A stretch of 64,000 bases of DNA from NCBI RefSeq assembly GCF_022179285.1, contig NZ_BPQO01000007.1, positions 186,001 to 250,000 of the forward strand. Direction: 5' to 3'. This DNA is from Methylobacterium hispanicum. GTDB taxonomy: Bacteria; Pseudomonadota; Alphaproteobacteria; Rhizobiales; Beijerinckiaceae. The position numbers and the translations under genes were made by a program. Each line of letters starts with the position of its first letter. Position 1 is the stretch's first letter. Shown one piece after another: positions 35,657 to 44,076 of the stretch. The notes under the pieces are model-generated. The model was not told the DNA's origin. It saw only the letters and a list, made by a program, of their open reading frames with translations, and ran no database searches.

Positions 35657-36103
35657 ATGGTTTCCAGCCTTCAGAGGATCGTAGGCGCGGGCGTGGTCGC
35701 AGCCGGTCTCGCGGCCGGCGGAAGCGCACCCGTCGGTGCGGCCCCGCTTCCCGCCGCATCGGTCGAGCAGGTCGCCGGCGCAAAACTCACCGAGCAGGTG
35801 TACTGGTACGGGTGGGGACCAGGCTGGGGCGCGGCCCTGGCGACCGGCGCCGTCGTCGGGGGTGCCCTGGGGCTGGCGGCCGCTGCAACGGCGCCGATCG
35901 ATCCCTACTGGTACGGGTACCCGGCCTATTATCCAGCCTCCTATCCGTATCCCGTCTACGTCCGCCGCTACCGGCGAGCCTACTGGTCGCCCTATGGCTG
36001 GCGGGGCTACGATACCGACTACCGTGTCTATCGTCGCGCCTTCTGGCGCACCTATGGCTGGGGCTATCCGCGGGTCTATTATCGGCGAGCCTACTGGTAC
36101 TGA
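35657..36103 (+). CDS. Secreted Tyr/Trp/Arg-rich protein
   Basis: A 148-residue protein with signal peptide (residues 1-28, ends VGAAP) and a short hydrophobic Gly/Ala segment (GAALATGAVVGGALGLAAAA) that could be a single TM or glycine-zipper helix. The C-terminal 65 residues are a run of YWYGYPAYYPASYPYPVY followed by repeats of RRAYW.PYGW. Such aromatic- and Arg-rich Rhizobiales proteins are probably cell-envelope proteins of unknown role. ATG 35657 follows ACCGGAGG. Confidence 0.7.
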   Translation: MVSSLQRIVGAGVVAAGLAAGGSAPVGAAPLPAASVEQVAGAKLTEQVYWYGWGPGWGAALATGAVVGGALGLAAAATAPIDPYWYGYPAYYPASYPYPVYVRRYRRAYWSPYGWRGYDTDYRVYRRAFWRTYGWGYPRVYYRRAYWY

Positions 36104-36229
36104 CGCCGGCGTGCTGTGCGACGCGCCAGCGGATGGCATCGAGATCCGGGCGGGTCCGCGCATCCGCGGGCGACCTGCCTTGGTCGGCGCTCGATGGCCG
36201 CACCTCGGGCGGTGTGGTATCCGTGAGGG

Positions 36230-37081
36230 ATGTCCGAAGCTCTCGAGATTGCCCACGGCGATTTCGGCCGTGTGGCCCTGCTCGACATGGACCGCGGCCT
36301 CGTCCGGCACGCGCATCATCACTGCCATGTCCTGCTGAAGGTCGAGGGCGACGACACGCAGTTCCTGGTCGGCGAGCGCGTCGTCCGCCTCACCGACGAG
36401 CAGGCCGTCCTCGTCAACGCCTGGGAGACGCACGCCTACCTGCACGATCCGGCGCGCGACAAGGCGATGATCCTCGCGCTCTACATCGAGCCGGCCTGGC
36501 TCGGATCCTTCCGCGACAACTGGGCGGCGAGCGGCGCGCCGGGCTTCTTCGAGCAGCCGGTCGGCCTGATCACGGCCCGGATCCGGCAACTCGCCCGGGA
36601 CCTCGCGGGCGAGATGGTCTACGCGCCGGATTCGCGCCGCATCCGCGAGACCCTGCTGCCCGGGCTGATGATCGCCCTGATCGAGCGCTTCACCGCGTGG
36701 CGCGAGGCCGGGTCCTCCCTGCGGGGGGCGAGCCGCAACCGGGACTGGCGCGTGCAGCGGGCCATCGCCCGGATCCGGGCCGAGCCCGGGACCGGGAGCG
36801 GCATCGACGCGCTCGCGCGCGAGGTCGGGCTCTCGCGGGCCCACTTCTACCGCCTGTTCGAGCAGACGACCGGCGCCTCGCCCAACGTCTTCAAGAACGC
36901 CGTCCGGGTCGAGCGCGCGGTCCGGACCATCGTCGGCACCGACCAGGGCCTGACGGAGCTCTCGCTCGGCCTCGGCTTCTCCACGCCCGCGCATTTCTCG
37001 CGCTTCTTCCGCGACCATGTCGGCGTCCCGCCGAGCGTCTTCCGCGGCATCGTGCGCCGGGGCGCCCCGCCGCCGGCCTGA
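36230..37081 (+). CDS. AraC-family regulator upstream of furoate-type operon
   Basis: A 283-residue protein: N-terminal AraC_binding cupin (HAHHHCHVLLKVEGDDTQFLVG, VLVNAWETHAYLH; residues 1-120), then two helix-turn-helix motifs at the C-terminus (IDALAREVGLSRAHFYRLFEQ and LTELSLGLGFSTPAHFSRFFRDHVGVPP). It lies directly upstream of, and in the same direction as, the molybdenum hydroxylase operon, with a terminator between. AraC-type activators control the equivalent furoate genes in Pseudomonas putida Fu1. The likely effector is 2-furoate or 2-furoyl-CoA (inference). Confidence 0.88.
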   Translation: MSEALEIAHGDFGRVALLDMDRGLVRHAHHHCHVLLKVEGDDTQFLVGERVVRLTDEQAVLVNAWETHAYLHDPARDKAMILALYIEPAWLGSFRDNWAASGAPGFFEQPVGLITARIRQLARDLAGEMVYAPDSRRIRETLLPGLMIALIERFTAWREAGSSLRGASRNRDWRVQRAIARIRAEPGTGSGIDALAREVGLSRAHFYRLFEQTTGASPNVFKNAVRVERAVRTIVGTDQGLTELSLGLGFSTPAHFSRFFRDHVGVPPSVFRGIVRRGAPPPA

Positions 37082-37114
37082 GCGCCGCCGCGCATCCTGC
37101 CGCGGCGCTTTTTG
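37081..37114 (+). terminator. Terminator of AraC-type gene
   Basis: AGCGCCGC (37081-37088) pairs with GCGGCGCT near 37102-37109, followed by TTTTT. It overlaps the last base of the regulator stop codon, so the downstream operon needs its own promoter in the ~105 bases that follow. Confidence 0.8.
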
Positions 37115-37220
37115 AGACGTCTGGGTAAGTCGCGAGACGCGGCGGGATCCTCCGTCGCGTGGCACGCGATGCATCCTCCTCGAACCGGGCCGGCAAGAGC
37201 CCTGGGCGAGGAAGCGAACG

Positions 37221-40190
37221 TTGGGCATCGAGCACATCCCGTTCGTCGGACGGTCGGTCGAGCGCGTCGAGGACGCGGGCCTTCTGTCGGGGCGCGGGCG
37301 CTACATCGACGATCTGGGCACGAAGCCGGGCACGCTGCACGCGGCGATCCTGCGCTCGCCCCACGCGCACGCGGACATCGTCGAGATCGACGCCGCCGCC
37401 GCGCTGGCGCTGCCGGGCATCGCGGCCGTGATCACCGGGCGCGACCTCCTCGACATCACCGCGGGCCTCGTCCCGGCGGTCCGCGCGGCCGTGGATGCCC
37501 GCGCCGTCGCGGTCGACCGGGTCCGCTACGTCGGCGAGCCGGTCGCCGTCGTCCTGGGGAGCGACCGCTACGTCGCGGAGGACGGCTGCGACCTCATCGA
37601 GGTCGCCTACCGGCCGCGCCCGGCCGTGGTCGACCCGCTCGCGGCGCTGGCGCCCGACGCCCCCATCCTCCACGACGGCGTCGGCGCGAACCAAGTCAGC
37701 GACCGCGCCTTCCGGTACGGCGACCCCGAAGCTGCTTTCGGGCGGGCGAAGCACACGCTCTCGGTGACGGTCCGCTACCCGCGCAACACCGGCTGCCCGA
37801 TGGAGACCTACGGGGTCGTCGCCGAGTACGACGCCGCCGACGACAGCTACGACGTGCTCGCCAACTTCCAGGGCCCGTTCAGCATCCACGCCGTGCTCGC
37901 CCGGGCGCTCAAGGTGCCGGGCAACCGCCTGCGCCTGCGCACGCCCCCCGATTCCGGCGGCAGCTTCGGCGTGAAGCAGGGCGTCGCGCCCTACGCGGTC
38001 CTGATCGCGGCGGCCGCCCGCAGGGTCGGCCGTCCGGTGAAATGGGTCGAGGACCGGCTGGAGCACCTCGCCGCCTCGGTCTCGGCCACCAACCGCGTCA
38101 CCACGCTCACGGCCGCCTTCGACGACGCGGGCCGCGTCGAGGCCCTCGACTGGGATCAGGTCGAGGATTGCGGGGCGTATCTGCGCGCGCCCGAGCCCGC
38201 CACGCTCTACCGCATGCACGGCAACATGACCGGCGCCTACGCGATCCGGAACGTGCGGATGCGCAACCGCGTGGTGCTGACCAACAAGACGCCGACCGGG
38301 CTGGTGCGCGGCTTCGGCGGCCCGCAGGTCTACTATCCCCTGGAACGGCTGATGCAGCGCATCGCCGTGACGCTCGGCCTCGACCCGCTCGAGGTGATCC
38401 GCCGCAACCTGATCCCGGCCGACGCCTTCCCGTACCGCACGGCGACCGGCGCGCTCTACGATTCCGGCAACTACCAGCACGCCCTCGACGTGGCCGCGCG
38501 CGACGGCGGGCTCGCCGAACTCGTCCGCCGCCGCGCCGAGGCCCGCGCCGCGGGCCGCCTCTACGGGATCGGCTATACCGCGGCGGTCGAGCCCAGCGTC
38601 TCGAACATGGGCTACATCACCACCGTCCTCACCGCGGCCGAGCGCGCCAAGGCCGGCCCGAAGAACGGGGCGCAGGCCACCGCCACCATCACGCTCGATC
38701 CGGTCGGCGCGGTGACCGTGCAGGTCGCCTCCGTGCCGCAGGGCCAGGGCCACCGCACCGTGCTGGCGCAGGTGGTGGCGGACGTGTTCGGGATCGGCCT
38801 CGACCAGGTCCGGGTCACGGCCGACCTCGACACCGCCAAGGACGCGTGGTCGATCGCCTCGGGCAACTATTCGAGCCGCTTCGCCGCTGCGGTGGCGGGC
38901 GTCGCGCACCAGGCGGCGCTCAGGCTGCGCGAAAAGCTCGCGGCGGTGGCGGCGGCCCAGCTCAACCTGCGCGCCGACGACCTCGTCTTCGCGGGCGGCC
39001 GGGTCGGCTCGCGCACGAACCCGGACGCGTCGCTCCCCTTCGCCCGCGTTGCGGCGACGGCCCACTGGTCGCCGGGCCTCCTGCCCGACATGGACGGCGC
39101 GCCGATCCGCGAGACCGCCTTCTGGACGCCGCCGCAGCTCACGGCGCCGGACGAGGCCGATGCGGTGAATTCCTCGCTCTGCCACGGCTTCATCTTCGAT
39201 TTCTGCGGGGTCGAGATCGATCCGGTCACCGGCAAGATCGCGATCGACCGCTACGTCACGATGCACGATTGCGGGCGGATCCTGCATCCCGGCATGGTCG
39301 AGGGGCAGGTGCGCGGCGGCTTCGCGCAGGCGCTGGGCGCCGCGGTCTACGAGGAACTCGCCTACGGCGCGGACGGCGCCTTCCTGTCCGGAACGCTCGC
39401 CGACTACCTCCTCCCGACCGCGACCGAGATGCCGGAGCTCACGGTCCTGCACGTCGAGAGCCCGTCGCCCTTCACGCCGCTCGGCGCCAAGGGCGTCGGC
39501 GAGGGCAATTGCATGTCGACCCCGGTCTGCCTCGCCAACGCGGTGGCGGACGCGCTCTCCCTGGAGGCGATCGACCTGCCGCTGACCCCGGCCAAACTCG
39601 CCGCGCTCGCCGCCGGCCGCGACGAGCCGGCTCCGCCCGCCGGGCGCGCCGGGCAGGGCGCGCCCTCTCGGGGATCGAAGCCCGGCGACCGTACGATGCG
39701 CGGCGAGGGCTCGGCGCGCGTCGCGGCGCCGCCCGAGGCCGTCTGGGCGATGCTGCTCGATCCCGAGGTGCTGGCCTCGGTGATCCCGGGCGCGCACGGG
39801 GTGCGCAAGCGCTCGGACACGCATTTCACCGCCGAGGTCACCCTCGGCGTCGGGCCGGTGAAGGGCCGCTACAAGGCCGACATCCGGCTCTCCGACCTCG
39901 ACCCCCCGCGCGCGGCGACGCTCGCCGGCACGGTGACGGGCGCGCTCGGCAACGGCGGCGGCTCCGGCCGCATCACCCTGACGCCCGAGGGGCCGGGCAC
40001 GCGGATCGGCTACGCCTACGAGGCCGCGGTCGGCGGCAAGGTCGCGGCGGTGGGCGGGCGCCTGCTCGACGGCGCCGCCCGCGTGATCATCGGCGGCTTC
40101 TTCGCCGCCCTCGCGCGGCGCGCGGGCGGGGGCGCGACCGCGCCCGGCCTGCTGCGCCGCCTGCTGGCCCGCCTGGGGATCACGCGATGA
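37221..40190 (+). CDS. hmfA: Molybdenum hydroxylase large subunit fused to CoxG-like domain (2-furoyl-CoA dehydrogenase large subunit)
   Basis: A 989-residue protein from TTG 37221 with GAGGA nine bases upstream. Residues 1-~800 are the xanthine-dehydrogenase-type molybdopterin subunit: GRSVERVEDAGLLSGRGRYIDDL, GGSFGVKQGVAPYA, GLVRGFGGPQVYYPLERLMQ and the active-site Glu in GAKGVGEGNC. Residues ~823-960 are an SRPBCC/CoxG-like domain (GSARVAAPPEAVWAMLLDPE). It lacks the CO-dehydrogenase VAYRCSFR loop. With the next four genes it matches hmfABCDE, where HmfABC hydroxylates C5 of 2-furoyl-CoA. It has no signal peptide. The symbol is assigned from gene order and family. Confidence 0.78.
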   Translation: MGIEHIPFVGRSVERVEDAGLLSGRGRYIDDLGTKPGTLHAAILRSPHAHADIVEIDAAAALALPGIAAVITGRDLLDITAGLVPAVRAAVDARAVAVDRVRYVGEPVAVVLGSDRYVAEDGCDLIEVAYRPRPAVVDPLAALAPDAPILHDGVGANQVSDRAFRYGDPEAAFGRAKHTLSVTVRYPRNTGCPMETYGVVAEYDAADDSYDVLANFQGPFSIHAVLARALKVPGNRLRLRTPPDSGGSFGVKQGVAPYAVLIAAAARRVGRPVKWVEDRLEHLAASVSATNRVTTLTAAFDDAGRVEALDWDQVEDCGAYLRAPEPATLYRMHGNMTGAYAIRNVRMRNRVVLTNKTPTGLVRGFGGPQVYYPLERLMQRIAVTLGLDPLEVIRRNLIPADAFPYRTATGALYDSGNYQHALDVAARDGGLAELVRRRAEARAAGRLYGIGYTAAVEPSVSNMGYITTVLTAAERAKAGPKNGAQATATITLDPVGAVTVQVASVPQGQGHRTVLAQVVADVFGIGLDQVRVTADLDTAKDAWSIASGNYSSRFAAAVAGVAHQAALRLREKLAAVAAAQLNLRADDLVFAGGRVGSRTNPDASLPFARVAATAHWSPGLLPDMDGAPIRETAFWTPPQLTAPDEADAVNSSLCHGFIFDFCGVEIDPVTGKIAIDRYVTMHDCGRILHPGMVEGQVRGGFAQALGAAVYEELAYGADGAFLSGTLADYLLPTATEMPELTVLHVESPSPFTPLGAKGVGEGNCMSTPVCLANAVADALSLEAIDLPLTPAKLAALAAGRDEPAPPAGRAGQGAPSRGSKPGDRTMRGEGSARVAAPPEAVWAMLLDPEVLASVIPGAHGVRKRSDTHFTAEVTLGVGPVKGRYKADIRLSDLDPPRAATLAGTVTGALGNGGGSGRITLTPEGPGTRIGYAYEAAVGGKVAAVGGRLLDGAARVIIGGFFAALARRAGGGATAPGLLRRLLARLGITR

Positions 40191-41026
40191 AGCCCGCACC
40201 CTTCGGCTACCTGCGCGCGGACAGCCTCGACCAGGCGCTCGACGCGCTCGCGCGGCACGGCGACGAGGCCCGGGTCGTGGCGGGCGGCCAGTCCCTCCTG
40301 CCCATGCTCAACATGCGGCTGACGAAGCCCGCCGTGCTCGTCGACGTGATGCGGATCCAGGCCCTGCGCGAGCCGGTGCCGGAGCGCGGCGCGCTCGTGA
40401 TCCCGGCGGGTGTGCGCCAGGCGATCCTGCTCGACCGGCCGGGGCTCGCCGACGACCTGCCGCTGCTCGCCGCCGCTCTGCCCTGGGTCGGGCACGTCCA
40501 GACCCGGGCGCGGGGCACGCTGTGCGGCTCGGTCGCCCACGCGGACCCGAGCGCCGAGATCCCGCTCTGCCTCGTGGCGCTGGAGGGCGAGGTGCGGCTG
40601 CGCGCGCGCAAGCGTCGGCGGAGCGTGCGCGCCGAGGACTTCTTCACCGGCATGATGGTCACGGAGCGTGCCGACGACGAGCTGATCGAGGCGGTCCGTT
40701 ACCCGACCCGGGCGGCGGGGACCGGCTACGCCTTCGCCGAGGTCGGGCGCCGCCACGGCGACTTCGCCATCGTGGCCTGCGCGGCGGTCGTGGACGCCCG
40801 GCGCATGCGCCTCGCGGTCGGCGGCGTCGCCGACCGGCCGACCGCGCGGGACTTCCCGCTCCTCGACGGCTCCGCCCTCGACGACGCCCTCAACGCCTTC
40901 GCCTGGGACCTCGGCGCGGGCGAGGATCTCCACGCCACCGCCCGCTACCGCCGCGACCTCGTGCGCCAGCTCGGCCGCCGCGTGCTGAGCGAGGCACGAC
41001 AGGACTCTCTCCGATGCCGCAGCTAG
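40187..41026 (+). CDS. hmfB: Molybdenum hydroxylase FAD-binding subunit
   Basis: A 279-residue protein whose ATG overlaps the hmfA stop by four bases. The FAD_binding_5 fold is visible: VVAGGQSLLPMLNMRLTKPAVLVD (pyrophosphate loop), RGTLCGSVAHADPSAEIPL and the CO_deh_flav C-terminal half (FAEVGRRHGDFAIVACAAVV). It passes electrons from the molybdenum site and 2Fe-2S clusters to the acceptor. It lacks the 4Fe-4S insertion typical of 4-hydroxybenzoyl-CoA reductase, which argues against that reductive enzyme. Confidence 0.82.
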   Translation: MKPAPFGYLRADSLDQALDALARHGDEARVVAGGQSLLPMLNMRLTKPAVLVDVMRIQALREPVPERGALVIPAGVRQAILLDRPGLADDLPLLAAALPWVGHVQTRARGTLCGSVAHADPSAEIPLCLVALEGEVRLRARKRRRSVRAEDFFTGMMVTERADDELIEAVRYPTRAAGTGYAFAEVGRRHGDFAIVACAAVVDARRMRLAVGGVADRPTARDFPLLDGSALDDALNAFAWDLGAGEDLHATARYRRDLVRQLGRRVLSEARQDSLRCRS

Positions 41027-41565
41027 ACGCCGGCGCGCGCCACCGCGTGCGCTTCACCCTGAACGGCGCGCCCGCCGAGGTCGAGGTCGAGCCGCGCACG
41101 CTGCTCACCGACGCGCTCCGCCATGGGCTCGGGCTCACCGGGACGCATGTCGGCTGCGAGCACGGCGTCTGCGGCGCCTGCACGGTCGCGATCGACGGCG
41201 TGCCGGCCCGCGCCTGCCTGACGCTGGCGGTCGGGGTCGAGGGCTGCGACCTGCGAACCGTCGAGGGGCTGGCTCCCGAGCCCGGACGCCTCGGCGTGCT
41301 GCAGGCGGCCTTCCGGCGCCACCACGCCCTGCAATGCGGCTTCTGCACCGCCGGGATCCTGATGTCGCTCGACGCCTACCTGCGCCTGCGGCCGCGGGCG
41401 GGGCGCGCGGAGCTCACCGAGGTCGTCGGCGGCCATCTCTGCCGCTGCACCGGCTATGCCCCGATCCTCGCGGCGGCCCTCGAGGCCGCCGCCATCCTGC
41501 GCGGCGAGGACCCGTCCGGGCCCGCGACCCGAGAGGCGACCGACGCGGAGAAGGCCCATGCTTGA
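41014..41565 (+). CDS. hmfC: Molybdenum hydroxylase 2Fe-2S subunit
   Basis: A 183-residue protein starting inside hmfB (13-base overlap). Two clusters are predicted: the plant-type cluster from GCEHGVCGACTVAIDG and ARAC, and the helical-domain cluster from CGFCTAGIL and CRCTGY. The first ~12 residues (MPQLDAGARHRV) are slightly longer than in relatives. With hmfA and hmfB it forms the cytoplasmic (alpha beta gamma)2-type hydroxylase. Confidence 0.83.
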   Translation: MPQLDAGARHRVRFTLNGAPAEVEVEPRTLLTDALRHGLGLTGTHVGCEHGVCGACTVAIDGVPARACLTLAVGVEGCDLRTVEGLAPEPGRLGVLQAAFRRHHALQCGFCTAGILMSLDAYLRLRPRAGRAELTEVVGGHLCRCTGYAPILAAALEAAAILRGEDPSGPATREATDAEKAHA

Positions 41566-43147
41566 CCTCGGCACCAGCTTCCTCGCGAGCGTCTCGCGCG
41601 ATCCCCGGGCGCTCGCGATCGTGGACGGCGAGACCCGGCTGACCTACGCGGCCTGGTACGCGCGGATCTCCGACACGGTCGCCGGCCTCGACCGTCTCGG
41701 CCTCAAGCCCGGCGACCACCTCGTCACCGTGCTGCAGAACCGGCTGGAGGCGGCGACGCTGCACTGGGCCTGCCAGTTCGCCGGCCTCGTGCTGACGCCG
41801 ATCAACTGGCGCGCCAAGCCCGACGAGATCGATTTCGCGATCGAGAATTCCGACGCCCGGGCACTCGCCTACGAGGCCGTCTCGGCCGCCGCCGTGCGGG
41901 CAAGCGCCGCCGCCCGGAGCCTGCCGCGCATCGCCGTCGGCCAGGGCACGGGCTCGGGGACGATTTCCTTCGCCGATCTCGCGCGGCCCGGGGCGGAGCC
42001 GGCCCGCCCCCGCGTCGGCGCGGAGGCCACCTCGCTGATGCTCTACACCTCGGGCACCACCGCCAAGCCGAAGGGCGTGCCCCGCCGCCACCGCGCGGAG
42101 CGCGCCGCCGCGCTCGCCCATGTGGCGCAGAACCTCTACGCGCGCGGCGAGCGGACGCTCGGCGTCATGCCGCTCTACCACACGATGGGCGTGCGCTCGC
42201 TCATCGCCATGTCGCTGATCGGCGGGGCCTTCGTCTGCCTGCCGCGCTTCGACGTGCCCGGGGCGCTCCGCCTGATCGCGGCCGAGCGGGTCACGAACCT
42301 CTACCTCGTGCCGACCCTCTACCACGACCTCGTGCACCACCCGGATTTCGCCGGGACGGACACCGCCTCGGTGCGCAAGCTCGGCTTCGCCGGCGCGCCG
42401 ATGACCGACGGCCTGCTCGCGAGGCTCACCGAGGCGTTCCGGCCCGACCTCTTCGTCAACCATTACGGCTCGTCGGAGGTCTACACCTTCACGATCAACC
42501 AGGACGCCGCCACGAAGCCCGGCTCCGCGGGCCGGGCCGGCCTCAACACCCTGGTGCGCGTGGTGCCGCTCGGCGCCGCCGACCCGGAGGCGACCGCCGC
42601 TCCCGGCGAGGAGGGCGAGATCGCCGTGATCGCCAGCGGCGACGAGGCCTTCGAGGGCTACTGGCGGCGCCCCGAGGCGGACGCGAAGGCGTTCCGCGGC
42701 GGCTGGTACTTCACCGGCGACACGGGCTTCGCGGACGCGGACGGCGACATCTTCGTCACGGGCCGGGTCGACGACATGATCATCACCGGCGGCGAGAACG
42801 TCTCGCCGGTCGAGATCGAGAGCTGCCTCTCGCTGCACCCCGCGGTCTCCGAGGTGGCGGTGGTCGGCCTGCCCGACGAGCGCTGGGGCAAGCGCGTCAC
42901 CGCCTTCGTCAAGCGCCGCTACGGCACCGACGGCCCCGCCCTCGACGCCCATTGCCGCGCCGCCGGTCTGCCGAGCCACAAGCTGCCCCGCGCCTACGTC
43001 TTCGTGGCCGAGATCCCGAAATCGCCGGTCGGCAAGCTCCTGCGCCGCCAGCTCGTGGCGGGCGCGTACGAGGCCGAGACCGGGGCTGAGACCGAGGCCA
43101 AGTCCAAGGCCAAGGCGGCGCCCGCCGGCGAGCCGACCGCCGCCTGA
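41558..43147 (+). CDS. hmfD: Acyl-CoA ligase, probable 2-furoate-CoA ligase
   Basis: A 529-residue ANL-superfamily enzyme whose ATG 41558 overlaps the hmfC stop. Motifs: A3 LYTSGTTAKPKGVPRR, A5 HYGSSEVYT, A7 GWYFTGDTGFADADG, A8 RVDDMIITGGENVSPVEIE and the A10 lysine in PKSPVGKLLRR. It activates a carboxylic acid via the acyl-AMP to the CoA thioester. Between a molybdenum hydroxylase and a crotonase-fold hydrolase, 2-furoate is the most economical substrate. Benzoate-like or other aromatic acids cannot be excluded by sequence. Confidence 0.78.
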   Translation: MLDLGTSFLASVSRDPRALAIVDGETRLTYAAWYARISDTVAGLDRLGLKPGDHLVTVLQNRLEAATLHWACQFAGLVLTPINWRAKPDEIDFAIENSDARALAYEAVSAAAVRASAAARSLPRIAVGQGTGSGTISFADLARPGAEPARPRVGAEATSLMLYTSGTTAKPKGVPRRHRAERAAALAHVAQNLYARGERTLGVMPLYHTMGVRSLIAMSLIGGAFVCLPRFDVPGALRLIAAERVTNLYLVPTLYHDLVHHPDFAGTDTASVRKLGFAGAPMTDGLLARLTEAFRPDLFVNHYGSSEVYTFTINQDAATKPGSAGRAGLNTLVRVVPLGAADPEATAAPGEEGEIAVIASGDEAFEGYWRRPEADAKAFRGGWYFTGDTGFADADGDIFVTGRVDDMIITGGENVSPVEIESCLSLHPAVSEVAVVGLPDERWGKRVTAFVKRRYGTDGPALDAHCRAAGLPSHKLPRAYVFVAEIPKSPVGKLLRRQLVAGAYEAETGAETEAKSKAKAAPAGEPTAA

Positions 43148-43198
43148 CCCGCACCCGATCCCCTTCCGAGACGATCCCCCTCCGAGACGAGAGTGCCG

Positions 43199-43990
43199 AT
43201 GACCGACGATCCCCGCCTGACGAACTTCGACGGCTTCCGCGTCGAGATCGACCCCGCCCGCGAGCGCGCCGACGTGGTCCTGAACCGGCCGCCGATGAAC
43301 GTGATCGCGATGCCCCAGCGCGACGAGATCCGGAAGGCCTTCGAGGCGCTCGACGAGGATCCGCGGGTGCGCGTGATCGTGCTCAGGGCCGAGGGCGAGC
43401 ACTTCTCGTCGGGCGGCTACATCAAGGGCTTCCTGGAGGCCTCGCCCGAGCACGTCTCGAAGCTCGCCTGGAACATCGCCGCGCCCGCGCGCTGCACCAA
43501 GCCGGTGATCGCGGCCAACCGCGGCTACACCTTCGGCGTCGGCTTCGAGATCTCGCTCGCCTGCGATTTCCGCATCGTCTCCGAGACCTGCCGCTACGCG
43601 CTCCCCGAGCAGAAGCTCGGCCAGATCCCGGGATCGGGCGGCTCGGCCCGCCTGCAGAAGATCGTCGGCATCACCCGCACCAAGGACATCGTGATGCGCT
43701 CCAAGCGCATCCCGGGACGGCAGGCGCTCGACTGGGGCATCGCCACCGAGTGCGTCCCCGACGCGGACCTCGAGAAGACGGTCGACGCGCTCGTCGAGGA
43801 GCTGCGCGCCTTCTCGCCGATCGCCCAGCGCACCGCCAAGAAGCTCCTCAACGACACCGAGGATTCGAGCCTCGCGATCGCGATCGAACTCGAGGGCCAC
43901 TGCTACAGCCGCCTGCGCCAGGCGGACGACTTCCGCGAGGGCGTCGAGGCCTTCCACGAGAAGCGCCAGCCGCAGTTCACCGGCCGCTAG
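43199..43990 (+). CDS. hmfE: Crotonase-fold hydrolase, probable 2-oxoglutaroyl-CoA hydrolase
   Basis: A 263-residue protein. ATG 43199 is favoured over GTG 43193 by ribosome-binding-site spacing. Oxyanion-hole and catalytic positions of the crotonase superfamily are kept: HFSSGGYIKGFLE, GYTFGVGFEISLACDFRI (Glu equivalent to the first catalytic Glu) and YALPEQKLGQIPGSGGSARL (second Glu). In the furoate pathway the C5-hydroxylated furoyl-CoA opens to 2-oxoglutaroyl-CoA, which this enzyme is proposed to hydrolyse to 2-oxoglutarate. A plain enoyl-CoA hydratase is the alternative. Confidence 0.75.
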   Translation: MTDDPRLTNFDGFRVEIDPARERADVVLNRPPMNVIAMPQRDEIRKAFEALDEDPRVRVIVLRAEGEHFSSGGYIKGFLEASPEHVSKLAWNIAAPARCTKPVIAANRGYTFGVGFEISLACDFRIVSETCRYALPEQKLGQIPGSGGSARLQKIVGITRTKDIVMRSKRIPGRQALDWGIATECVPDADLEKTVDALVEELRAFSPIAQRTAKKLLNDTEDSSLAIAIELEGHCYSRLRQADDFREGVEAFHEKRQPQFTGR

Positions 43991-44076
43991 CCGAGGATCG
44001 CGACCGCCGCGCCGGCATCAAGACCGGCGGGCGGCACAGGGGCGGGCTCGCGCGCGAGCCCCGAGGGAGACGAGAC

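Noticed and set aside
37221..40190. Aerobic CO dehydrogenase (CoxL) for the Mo-hydroxylase
   Set aside because: The active-site loop VAYRCSFR of form I CoxL is absent, and the neighbours are a CoA ligase and crotonase rather than cox accessory genes.
37112..41026. Very long alternative frame across the hmfA-hmfB region
   Set aside because: It is an Arg/Pro/Gly-rich shadow of GC-rich coding DNA. Only its final part, from 40187, is a real gene (hmfB).
40187..41026. 4-hydroxybenzoyl-CoA reductase FAD subunit
   Set aside because: No Cys-rich 4Fe-4S insertion is present in the 279-residue protein.
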